Positions 37,501 through 45,919 of a DNA stretch of 64,000 nt are shown piece after piece. The position numbers and the translations under genes are program-made. Position 1 is the first letter of the stretch; each line of letters begins with the position of its first letter. The stretch lies in the NCBI RefSeq assembly GCF_019100565.1, contig NZ_JAHRID010000005.1, forward strand, positions 124,001-188,000. The letters are read 5' to 3'. Origin of the DNA: Arsukibacterium indicum (GTDB lineage Bacteria > Pseudomonadota > Gammaproteobacteria > Enterobacterales > Alteromonadaceae). The notes under the pieces were generated by a model. The model saw nothing but the letters and a program-made list of their open reading frames with translations, searched no databases and was not told the DNA's origin.

Positions 37501-39332
37501 TCCGGTTGCAGGTGGCATTTAACCATATGCATATTTTTGTTGATCCGAACCCGGATTCTGCCACCAGTTATGTAGAGCGGGAGCGGTTATTTAATTTACC
37601 AACTTCTACCTGGGAAGACTACGACAAATCTTTGATCTCAGAGGGTGGTGGTATATTTGCGCGTAGTGCTAAAGCGATAAAACTATCACCGCAAATGAAA
37701 GAAATGCTGGGAACCACCAAAGTCAGTATGACGCCGAACGAGCTTATTCGTGAATGTCTGATGATGCCGGTTGATTTAATCTGGAATGGTGGTATCGGTA
37801 CATACATTAAAGCAACATCGGAAACGCATGCAGAAGTCGGCGATCGTGGTTCAGAGCCGCTGCGTATTAACGGTAAAGATTTAAAAGCGAAAATATTCGG
37901 CGAAGGAGGTAACCTCGGCGCTACCCAACGGGGTCGTATTGAATTCGCTGCTAACGGCGGCCGGATCAATACTGATTTCGTTGACAATGTTGGTGGTGTA
38001 ACCTGCTCGGATAACGAAGTTAATATCAAAATTTTGCTTAATGCACTGGTTCAGGGCGGTGATTTAACGCTGAAGCAACGCAATAAGTTATTGAATGATA
38101 TGACAGATGATGTCGCTGCGTTGGTTCTGAAAGAGTGTTACCGGCAAACCCAGAGCATTACATTATCATCGTTGCTTGGTGCAGAGCAGATAAAAGAATA
38201 TACCCGTTTTATTCATACCCTGGAAAAAGACGGCAAGCTAAACCGCGAGCTTGAATTCCTGCCGACCGATGATGAGCTGGCAGAGCGGATGGTTAAAGGT
38301 ATTGGCTTAACCCGTCCAGAGCTGGCCATTTTAACAGCCTATGGCAAGATGGTACTTAAAGAGCGCTTGGTACTACCTGAGATCTACGAGAATGCTTACT
38401 TTAAGCGCCAGTTATTCACTGCCTTCCCTGAGCTGTTGCAAAAGCAATATGCCAAAGAGATGGAAAACCATCCGTTAAAAGCGGAAATTATAGCCACTAA
38501 GCTGGCAAACATGCTGGTTAACGAAATGGGCCCTAATTTCGCCCAACGGATGCTGGAAGAGACGGGTGCTAACATTGGCGAAGTTGCGATGTGTTACGCG
38601 ATAGCCCGTGACTTGTTTGACCTGTCCTCTGTCTGGAAGCAGTTAGAACAGCTGGACAATAAAATTTCAGCATCGCTGCAAAACCGCTTATTGTTCCAGT
38701 TAAGACGGACAATGCGCCGGGCAACCCGCTGGTTTATCCGCCATCGCAACAAAACCATGGATATTCAGCAGACTGTGGATTTCTTCAAGCCAGCTTATCA
38801 GGCTATCTCCCGTGATTTAGCCGGTTATCTGGCTGAAGCAGAGTTAGCCCAGCTTCGTGACAATGAACAAGGCCTGATAGAAAAAGGTATTCCTAATGAT
38901 ATTGCCCGTTACCTGACTCAGTTAAGTACGGTGTTTTCAGTAATGGATATTGCCCAGGTTAGCGATAATCAGGGCACTTCACTGGCGATGGTTGCTGAAA
39001 TTTACTTCAAACTTGGTGACCGGTTAGACTTACACTGGTTTCTGGAACAAATCACTCAGCAACCGGTGGCTAATCACTGGCAGGCTCTGGCCCGGGCATC
39101 ATACCGGGAAGAGCTGGACTGGCAACAACGCTCACTGACCGCAGTAGTTGTTAAGAGTTGTGGCAAAGCCTGTGCTGCTGATGAAGTTATTGAAAGCTGG
39201 CTTACTCAGCATCAGATCCTGGTCGAGCGTTGGCGTTTAATGCTGGCTGAATTTAAAACGACCAAGAGCCATGAGTTTGCTAAGTTCTCTGTTGCTATGC
39301 GTGAACTGATGTTGTTAAGTCAATCAGTTTAA
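34506..39332 (+). CDS. gdhB: NAD-specific glutamate dehydrogenase, large (~180 kDa) class
   Basis: Oxidative deamination of glutamate to 2-oxoglutarate with NAD+; cytosolic, catabolic. The 1608 residues match the giant GDH-180 class. A long N-terminal regulatory half (ACT-like regions) is followed by the catalytic core: [26 protein letters not shown], the lysine-containing [13 protein letters not shown] and [15 protein letters not shown]. The Rossmann segment is [18 protein letters not shown]. The C-terminal domain is helical. It stands alone between two terminators. Confidence 0.96.
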   Translation: [1608 protein letters not shown]

Positions 39333-39363
39333 TGCTGAAATAAGCCAGAACAATGGTTACAAT

Positions 39364-39388
39364 ACCCCGGTTAACACCGGGGTTTTTT
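39364..39388 (+). terminator. Terminator after gdhB
   Basis: ACCCCGG / CCGGGGT stem, TTAACA loop, T-run. It ends just before the pyrD ribosome site. Confidence 0.88.
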
Positions 39389-39400
39389 ATTAAGGCGTTT

Positions 39401-40411
39401 ATGTTCTATTCTCTAGCAAAAAAAATAATGTTTAGCTGTGACGCTGAGCGGGCCCATAACCTGGCAGTTGGCAGTCTGAAGCGGTTGGCACATACCCCAG
39501 CATCAATACTATGGCGCCAGCAGGTCGTCTCTAAACCGGTAACGGTTGCGGGTATCAGTTTTGAAAACCCATTGGGGCTGGCGGCTGGTCTTGATAAAAA
39601 TGCAGAATGTATCGATGCGTTTGGTCAGATGGGTTTTGGCTTTATTGAAGTGGGTACGGTGACGCCCAGACCGCAAGACGGTAATGACAAACCGCGGATT
39701 TTCCGGCTACCACAAGCTGAAGCCATTATTAATCGGATGGGCTTTAATAATAAAGGCGTGGATTATCTGGTTCATAACGTTAAAAATGCCAGTTATAAAG
39801 GTGTGCTGGGTATAAATATTGGCAAGAACAAAGACACCAGTAACGAACGGGGCAAGGACGATTATGTCAGTTGTATGCGTAAGGTGTATGCTCATGCCAG
39901 TTATATAACGGTAAACATTTCTTCGCCTAATACTCCCGGGCTGCGTGATTTACAGTTTGGTGATGCCTTACTTGATCTATTGCAGACAGTAAAAAATGAA
40001 CAGCTTGATCTTCAGACGCAGTATGACAAGTATGTTCCGGTTTTTGTGAAAATTGCCCCGGATATGGACAACACAGCAGTTCGTCAGGTTGCAGAGGCAT
40101 TATTAAAAAGCAAAATGGATGGAGCGATAGCCACCAATACTACGCTGGACCGCAGCTTAGTTCAGGGAATGGCCCATGCCAATGAGGCAGGGGGGCTTAG
40201 CGGCTTGCCGGTTCAGCATAAAAGCACCGATATTGTCAGTCAGCTACGCCAGGCAGTTGGTCCAAAATTGCCGATTATCGGGGTAGGGGGTATCAACGAC
40301 AGTGCATCCGCCCAGGCTAAATTAACAGCTGGCGCTAACCTGCTGCAAATTTATACTGGCTTTATTTATCATGGTCCTCAGTTGGTTAAAACGATCATAA
40401 ATGGCTTATAA
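39401..40411 (+). CDS. pyrD: Dihydroorotate dehydrogenase (quinone), class 2
   Basis: Membrane-associated FMN enzyme of pyrimidine synthesis, oxidising dihydroorotate with quinone. From the ATG at 39401 the protein is 336 residues, the E. coli length. It begins with the amphipathic membrane-binding segment [10 protein letters not shown]. Conserved segments include [26 protein letters not shown] [39 protein letters not shown] with the catalytic Ser, and [13 protein letters not shown]. An ATG at 39353 is in frame but would translate through the gdhB terminator; AAGG at 39392-39395 fixes the start. zapC follows, as in E. coli. Confidence 0.96.
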   Translation: MFYSLAKKIMFSCDAERAHNLAVGSLKRLAHTPASILWRQQVVSKPVTVAGISFENPLGLAAGLDKNAECIDAFGQMGFGFIEVGTVTPRPQDGNDKPRIFRLPQAEAIINRMGFNNKGVDYLVHNVKNASYKGVLGINIGKNKDTSNERGKDDYVSCMRKVYAHASYITVNISSPNTPGLRDLQFGDALLDLLQTVKNEQLDLQTQYDKYVPVFVKIAPDMDNTAVRQVAEALLKSKMDGAIATNTTLDRSLVQGMAHANEAGGLSGLPVQHKSTDIVSQLRQAVGPKLPIIGVGGINDSASAQAKLTAGANLLQIYTGFIYHGPQLVKTIINGL

Positions 40412-40451
40412 AGATCAGTTTGCGATCCGGCATTCTTATAAATAATTAGTC

Positions 40452-40479
40452 TTTAACATGTTGATCAGCATGCTATAGT
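40452..40479 (+). promoter_or_regulatory. Predicted zapC promoter
   Basis: TTTAAC (40452-40457), 16 nt, then TATAGT (40474-40479) preceded by an extended TG. It lies in the pyrD-zapC gap. Confidence 0.5.
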
Positions 40480-40528
40480 GATGAAAACACTAAGCTAATT
40501 CAATAACTTGTTTGCAAAGGACATGACC

Positions 40529-41047
40529 ATGTTAACGCCGTCAGAGCGCTGGAGCTGGACATACTGTCAACAACGCGACCGTTTATTGTTGGATATCAGT
40601 GAACATGCACAGTTTTGCTCTAATATAAGCGCTCGCCAATTGGCGGTGTTGCCTCAGCAGCAACGCTTTGCAATCGCAGAAGCGGAGTTGTTCTGGCAGT
40701 ATATGGAAAGTCTGGAACAGTTGCCGCTTAACCAGGAGCAACGGCTGGAATTTTGTCTGCATGCGTTAAGTTGTCAGTATTTACAGTTACAAGCCCACAA
40801 AAGCTGGTATTTTCCTGAGCAGGTTACCACCCGGGTAAACCATGGCGAATTAGTCAGTATTGTCGGTACTGCAGGCCGGATAGCGGCTTTAATTATTGCA
40901 GAAGATGCCGATTGTGTCAGTTGTTTACTGTTGAATGATGTACAGACACTGGCAGGTAAAACCATCAGACAGACCTCAGTAATCCGGTTGTTACGTAACC
41001 GGGTTAGTCCGCTAAATCAACCAACAATGCTGGCCCGTAGTGCCTGA
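40529..41047 (+). CDS. zapC: Cell division protein ZapC
   Basis: Cytosolic FtsZ-ring stabiliser that promotes bundling of FtsZ filaments. About 172 residues, close to the family length. It begins with WSWTYCQQRDRLLLDI, comparable to the WRWYYD...DRMMLDL start of the E. coli protein, and has KSWYFPEQ in the middle like KSWHF. The position right after pyrD matches enterobacteria and Shewanella. Three starts are possible (TTG 40508, ATG 40523, ATG 40529); AAAGGA at 40516-40521 best fits 40529. Confidence 0.82.
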   Translation: MLTPSERWSWTYCQQRDRLLLDISEHAQFCSNISARQLAVLPQQQRFAIAEAELFWQYMESLEQLPLNQEQRLEFCLHALSCQYLQLQAHKSWYFPEQVTTRVNHGELVSIVGTAGRIAALIIAEDADCVSCLLLNDVQTLAGKTIRQTSVIRLLRNRVSPLNQPTMLARSA

Positions 41048-41106
41048 ACGCCCCTGACAGTGTTATTATAGCCGGCTATAGCTTTCGGTTAGTTCAGGAG
41101 CAGGAT

Positions 41107-42321
41107 TTGACTGCATCGTTGCCACCATCATCTGACTCATCTGTTACTTTTAACAATGCTGAGCTGCAACGTTTTTTTACGTTGTTAGAACAAGCCATGT
41201 CGGCCAACACATTACACCGGCTGGTACTAAGTAAATACCAGGGGCCGGAGCCTGATTTACAGCGGCTGGTAATAAGCCCGGTTGACATTAAATCAGAGCT
41301 GCACTGGCGTTTTGTCTGGCAATACCAAACTAACCATCAGACTCACAATTATCTGCCGACAGAAGCTGTTAAGTTACTTGTTGAACTCCTGCCTGGCCAG
41401 TTTAAAGCCGCGCAGTTATCAACAACGGCCAGTGACGTGCAGTTGTCAATAAGTAAAAAAGCTAAAGTGTTGCTGAATATAAAAAAAAGTTTCAGAACGC
41501 TGCAGGCAGATACCAGCCACAATCGGCAGAAACAGCGGTTTGTTGAGCAAAGCCGGCCATTTCTGACGGCACTGGGTGTTACCGATCAGCGTGGACACCT
41601 TATTCCTGCCATGACCAACAAATGGAAGCAGATTAATAAATTTATTGAAATATTGCAGGGCGCAGTAAAAGACAGTGGGCTTTTGGAAGCAAAACAGTTA
41701 CATGTGGCAGACTTTGGTTCAGGTAAAGCCTATCTGACTTTTGCAATGCATGATTTCTTCTGTCATACCCTTGGCCTGGCGGCTAAAATAACAGGTGTTG
41801 AGTTGCGACAAAATCTGGTTGATTTATGTAACAGCACCGCAGCTGAACTTAAACTTGCTAACATACATTTTGAACAGGGCGACGTTAAACATTTTAAAGC
41901 GCGGGGGATTAACGTTATGGTAGCACTGCATGCCTGTGATGTGGCTACTGATTATGCCATTAATATGGGTATCCGTACCGGTGCTGAAATTATTATGTGT
42001 TCACCCTGTTGCCATAAAGAAATCCGGCCGCAAATCAAATTGCCTGATGTTATGGCACCAATGCTGGTGCATGGTATACATCTCGGCCAGGAAGCAGAAA
42101 TGGTGACTGACAGTTTGCGTGCGTTGTTACTCGAAGCGCACGGATATCACACCAAAGTTTTTGAGTTTATTTCGCTGGAACATACCAGCAAAAATAAAAT
42201 GATCCTGGCCACTAAACGTAAAAATAACGTCGATAACAGTGCAGTATTACAGCAAATTGCGGCAATTAAGCAGTTTTACGGCATTAAGCAGCAGTGTCTG
42301 GAACAACTGCTGCTGGCTTAG
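41107..42321 (+). CDS. Class I SAM-dependent methyltransferase of unknown target
   Basis: A 404-residue cytosolic protein with a methyltransferase domain in the second half. The SAM motif is LHVADFGSGKAYLTFAMHDF (about 199-218), followed by an acidic GVELRQNLVD and then HACDVATDYAINMGI and IMCSPCCHKEIRPQI. The Cys-Cys-His block resembles the METTL25/Methyltransf_32-type group. The N-terminal ~160 residues include an SKKAKVLLNIKKS segment. The start is TTG with AGGAG at 41096-41100. It is convergent with the next gene and only 18 nt from it. The substrate, RNA or protein, is not known to me. Confidence 0.8.
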   Translation: MTASLPPSSDSSVTFNNAELQRFFTLLEQAMSANTLHRLVLSKYQGPEPDLQRLVISPVDIKSELHWRFVWQYQTNHQTHNYLPTEAVKLLVELLPGQFKAAQLSTTASDVQLSISKKAKVLLNIKKSFRTLQADTSHNRQKQRFVEQSRPFLTALGVTDQRGHLIPAMTNKWKQINKFIEILQGAVKDSGLLEAKQLHVADFGSGKAYLTFAMHDFFCHTLGLAAKITGVELRQNLVDLCNSTAAELKLANIHFEQGDVKHFKARGINVMVALHACDVATDYAINMGIRTGAEIIMCSPCCHKEIRPQIKLPDVMAPMLVHGIHLGQEAEMVTDSLRALLLEAHGYHTKVFEFISLEHTSKNKMILATKRKNNVDNSAVLQQIAAIKQFYGIKQQCLEQLLLA

Positions 42322-42339
42322 CGACAGCGCATGGCGTAA

Positions 42340-43317
42340 TCAATTATTGCTGCTGAGTTGTTCTGCCAGCAACATTACTGCCTGCAGTTGCGGTGCCTGC
42401 CTGGTGATATAATGCTCAGTGCTGTAACCCCACCAATCCCAGCAACCATGAGGGTTAAAGGCACTGGCAACAGCTTGCGGATAGAGGATCACCAGATTAT
42501 TGGTATCGGCATAGTGGTTTAAACCTGTGCCGGTAATAAAAGCATCATCAACAACACCGGCGTGCTGTTTGCATCCATGAAAACTGATATGCAGAGCGCA
42601 GGGCTCGCCTGCTGCACATTGCACCGGAATATAAGCAAAGCCGGTTTCTGCCAGATGAGTTCCTGCATGGGTTTGTGTCACTTGCCGCATACTGCCGGTA
42701 GTATTCGCTGCCTTGGCATTAACTTTACCTAACAAGTGACTTAACAAGGCACCGGCAGCGTCGTAGCTGCAATTGGCAATAAATGGCGGTTCTGATACAT
42801 CACATGCTGTACCCGCGGTGTTGTCAGTTGGAAAGTGATGAGCAAAAGGCTTATCAGAGACCATTTTTATACTGGTCGCCGGCAACCACTGCAGATACTG
42901 ATTATATAGCGCTTTACCCACATTCGGATGAACCGTGGTATCTTGGGTGCCATGTAAAATCCAAACTTTATCGTCCTGCAGGTTTTTCCGTGGCGCAAGC
43001 TGTTGTTGCTCAAGCGTCGTCAGGTACTGCTCGATAGCTGTTAAGTCAGGGCTGGCTTCCGGCTTCCCCATACAATTGGCAAAAGCTGTTGCCAGACTAT
43101 TCTGAGCACAATAAAGCGGGCCGCCAGCAATTATTGCCGCACCGGTTACTTTGTCTGAATATGCCAGATGAAACTGTACTGCCATATAACCGCCTGATGA
43201 CAGCCCTGATACGGTGATATCACCGGTTAACTGTAACTTGGGTTTGGCGGCAGCTATGAGCGGCGTGCCAACCAGTAAACTGGCGATAACAGTTTTGGCT
43301 AAAAGGCTATTTTTCAT
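42340..43317 (-). CDS. Extracellular PHB-depolymerase-like esterase
   Basis: A secreted alpha/beta hydrolase of about 325 residues related to poly(3-hydroxybutyrate) depolymerases. It has a signal peptide (KNSLLAKTVIASLLVGTPLIAAAKP), the lipase box GLSSGGY with the nucleophile Ser, the LHGTQDTTVHPNVGKALY segment with the expected acid, and C-terminal GCWDWWGYS. Several Cys pairs suit an exported enzyme. No separate substrate-binding domain follows, so the true polymer or ester is uncertain. An ATG at 43323 precedes the chosen one, but GGAA spacing favours 43317. A minus-strand phosphodiesterase gene lies upstream. Confidence 0.85.
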   Translation of the reverse strand: MKNSLLAKTVIASLLVGTPLIAAAKPKLQLTGDITVSGLSSGGYMAVQFHLAYSDKVTGAAIIAGGPLYCAQNSLATAFANCMGKPEASPDLTAIEQYLTTLEQQQLAPRKNLQDDKVWILHGTQDTTVHPNVGKALYNQYLQWLPATSIKMVSDKPFAHHFPTDNTAGTACDVSEPPFIANCSYDAAGALLSHLLGKVNAKAANTTGSMRQVTQTHAGTHLAETGFAYIPVQCAAGEPCALHISFHGCKQHAGVVDDAFITGTGLNHYADTNNLVILYPQAVASAFNPHGCWDWWGYSTEHYITRQAPQLQAVMLLAEQLSSNN

Positions 43318-43402
43318 AAACATTTTCCAGGTTGACGACTGAAGTTATGGCTGGTAACAGACATTTACCATGCCACAGACCACGGCCAGCAACAATAGCG
43401 CT

Positions 43403-44728
43403 TTAGTACTGCCTTATTGCGGTTGGCTCATCTTTTTGCAACTGTAATAATTGTCTGGTCCAGGCTGGATCTCCGTCATTTGCTGCCGGGGTAATATCTA
43501 AAATTGCGCACATCAGATTATATAACTCGATATTGGCAAACGGTGGTATGGTTTTACCGCCTGCAAAGGCAGGGCCATGGCCAATAAAAATGGCCTGCAT
43601 TTGCGGTGCAATATTGTCGTAGCCGTGGCTACCGGTGACTGAATGCTGATTAGTTTTCGCCTGCCAGCGCTGATACTGACTTTGCTGCATTAAGCGCCAG
43701 CCAGGCTCTGGAATGATGAGTAATGGCGCTACCCGTTTACTTTGTTTGAAATGCCAGCGATCTGGCAATTCTGTTTTGCGATATACAGTGGCACTGCTGG
43801 GTAAGCTCGAACGCAGTTGTTGGTAAATTGGCTCAAGCATGCCTGGTTTAGGGAAAATTGAAACGATTTCCGGCGTCCACAGTGTTAAAACCGCGTCACT
43901 GGTATCAAATAACTTGTCGACGACAATAACCTGTTCCGGTATTACTTCAGCCATGCCGTGGTCTGATACCAGTATCAGGTTAACCTTACCATATAAATTT
44001 TGTTGCTTTAATCCGGCGATAAGTTCACCAACGGCCTGATCAACTTCTGCTACCGCAGCTTTTACTTCAGCTGACCACGGCCCATATTGATGGCCGGCAT
44101 CGTCAACGGTACTGAAATACAGGGTCAGAAACGCCGGGCGCTCAGCCTCTGGTAAAGACAGCCAATTTAGCACTGATCGAACGCGCTCAGAATTGCTGAC
44201 GTCACCATCATAAGCTTGCCACAAACTGGGCCTGACACCTTTGATATCAGCTTCTGAGCCAGGATAAAAATAGGTGGCAGTTTTAATACCCTGTAATTCT
44301 GCGGTAACCCAGATTGGTTCACCCAGCCACCAACGAGCATCGGTAACTTCTTCTGGCTTGCTCATTCTGAAAATGGCGTCAAAGTCGGCATCATATATAT
44401 TGTTTTCAACAATGCCATGATTACCAGGATATAGCCCGGTGACAATACTGTAATGGTTGGGGAATGTTTTGGTTGGAAATGACGGCTGCATTGCCTCGGC
44501 CACAACACCTTCAGCCATGAGCATTTCTATATTGGGTGCAGGATATTTCCCCAGATATTGCTGACTATAACCATCCAGCGAAATAAGGATGACCAGCTCC
44601 GATGACGTTGTTTGCTGACCTGAGCTACCGTTAAGCTTGCCAGCGTTACCGTGAGAACTGCATGCCGTAGCGAGCAGCAATAGTAGTGCTGCCAGTATGC
44701 AGTTCAGTTTGTTAAAAACGGTATTCAT
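43403..44728 (-). CDS. Alkaline-phosphatase-superfamily nucleotide pyrophosphatase/phosphodiesterase (NPP), lipoprotein
   Basis: A 441-residue exported metalloenzyme of the NPP branch, which hydrolyses nucleotide or lipid phosphodiesters using two zinc ions. The N-terminus is a lipoprotein signal (LLLLLATACSS). Key segments are ISLDGYSQQYL (metal Asp), SFPTKTFPNHYSIVTG with the nucleophile Thr, GLYPGNHGIVENN, TVDDAGHQYGP, LVSDHGMAEV and SVTGSHGYDN, giving the full Asp/His metal set. It is probably anchored facing the periplasm. It follows an orphan binding-protein gene on the same strand after a 138-nt gap. The physiological substrate is unknown. Confidence 0.88.
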   Translation of the reverse strand: MNTVFNKLNCILAALLLLLATACSSHGNAGKLNGSSGQQTTSSELVILISLDGYSQQYLGKYPAPNIEMLMAEGVVAEAMQPSFPTKTFPNHYSIVTGLYPGNHGIVENNIYDADFDAIFRMSKPEEVTDARWWLGEPIWVTAELQGIKTATYFYPGSEADIKGVRPSLWQAYDGDVSNSERVRSVLNWLSLPEAERPAFLTLYFSTVDDAGHQYGPWSAEVKAAVAEVDQAVGELIAGLKQQNLYGKVNLILVSDHGMAEVIPEQVIVVDKLFDTSDAVLTLWTPEIVSIFPKPGMLEPIYQQLRSSLPSSATVYRKTELPDRWHFKQSKRVAPLLIIPEPGWRLMQQSQYQRWQAKTNQHSVTGSHGYDNIAPQMQAIFIGHGPAFAGGKTIPPFANIELYNLMCAILDITPAANDGDPAWTRQLLQLQKDEPTAIRQY

Positions 44729-44866
44729 TACGGTGTTCTCTTTGTTCTGGTCGGTTAACCTGCTTATGCTAACCTAATTTTTTGTTCAAAATACTTAAAG
44801 TAGATTAGACAGATAAAAATTACGATCAATAGCAGAAACGGGCTGATAGCGGTTTTTCAAACGCGG

Positions 44867-45724
44867 TCAAAACCCGTGCGGATAGGCCAGATACTTAAGA
44901 TAGCGATCCTGCTGCAGTGTCTGGGGTAAAAGTTGCCAAATACGCTCACTAACTGCCGGATATTGTGTATAAAACTGTTTGCTAAACATCAGATACCCTA
45001 CGGCAAAATACACTGGCGGATAGTGAATTTCTACTGGTAAAGTATTAATTTCCTGTTTGTTAGCAGCTAATCCGTTCAGCTGGCAGGTAACGGTCGTTGC
45101 ATCAACCCTTCCAGATACGACCAGCTCAAGTGCCTGTTCAGGCGAATATGCGCCAACCAGTATTGCATGTTCAGGTAACGGGAGTGGCCTGTAACCGTAA
45201 GGTCTGGCAATAGTCAGATTAGCGGATTTATCAGCAATTTTTGCTGCCAGATCAGTATTAAAGTGATAGGCAAGACATAAAGCGTTAGTGTTGATAGCCC
45301 GGCTTGGATCGGGTTGGCCAGCGTTATTGCGTGGATATATGGTGTAGTGTTCACGCTCACTACTGTAGGATGCAACCAGCGCATCAATCTCATTGTCGGC
45401 AAGTTGTTGTAAACAGCGCAGCCAGGGCATTCTGACCAATTCCAATGAAATTCCGGCGACAGCGGCTACCTGCTGCAAATGTTCGATAGTTGCGCCGGGA
45501 GCAGCGGGTACTTCCGCACTATTGCCGGTATAGTAAGGTAACAGTTGCTTATCTTCATAACAAAAACGAAGTGATAAGGACTGGGGGCTGTTTAGCTCAG
45601 AATTTTCAGCAGTGATGGTATTAGCATATACAGTAAGTGTAAAAAAAGTAATGGATGCACCGAGCAGGGTTCCCGGCAGACTGACTGCTCGCTTGTTTTG
45701 TCTGTATCCTGATAAAATAGTCAC
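44867..45724 (-). CDS. Periplasmic substrate-binding-like protein (PAAT-type, orphan)
   Basis: A 285-residue exported protein with the amino-acid-binding (type-2 periplasmic) fold: signal segment LLGASITFFTLTVYA, LRFCYEDKQLLPYY at the start of lobe 1, then MPWLRCLQQLADNEIDALVASYSSERE, and SGRVDATTVTCQLNG in lobe 2. No ABC partner genes are near, so it is probably a sensor-like or orphan binder, as at 4456. The start is odd. The only conventional codon before the signal is a GTG at 45724-45722 lying inside a perfect GGAGGTGA ribosome site (45728-45721); an ATT at 45718-45716 is better spaced. Confidence 0.75.
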   Translation of the reverse strand: MTILSGYRQNKRAVSLPGTLLGASITFFTLTVYANTITAENSELNSPQSLSLRFCYEDKQLLPYYTGNSAEVPAAPGATIEHLQQVAAVAGISLELVRMPWLRCLQQLADNEIDALVASYSSEREHYTIYPRNNAGQPDPSRAINTNALCLAYHFNTDLAAKIADKSANLTIARPYGYRPLPLPEHAILVGAYSPEQALELVVSGRVDATTVTCQLNGLAANKQEINTLPVEIHYPPVYFAVGYLMFSKQFYTQYPAVSERIWQLLPQTLQQDRYLKYLAYPHGF

Positions 45725-45792
45725 CTCCGCAATTTAGCGATACCACAGTATTTCATGGCCAGTATAGCGGTTTCGCCTGTAAAGTGCAGCCG

Positions 45793-45820
45793 GCAAGCTG
45801 CAAGCTGCAAGCTGCAAGGT
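45793..45820. repeat. Heptanucleotide tandem repeat (GCAAGCT)
   Basis: Three perfect GCAAGCT units (45793-45813) plus a degenerate fourth (GCAAGGT). It lies between divergent genes, the minus-strand binding protein and the Nramp homologue. Confidence 0.9.
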
Positions 45821-45919
45821 GTGCCGACGTGTCAATAGACACAGCTTAAAGTTTACCGCTACACTGCACTGGCATTATCAGCTTCAGAATAACAATTTTA
45901 ATCAGATGAAGTGCTGCAT

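Noticed and set aside
39353..39400. N-terminal extension of PyrD from an upstream ATG
   Set aside because: It would translate through the gdhB terminator hairpin; the ATG at 39401 has a ribosome site and gives the family length.
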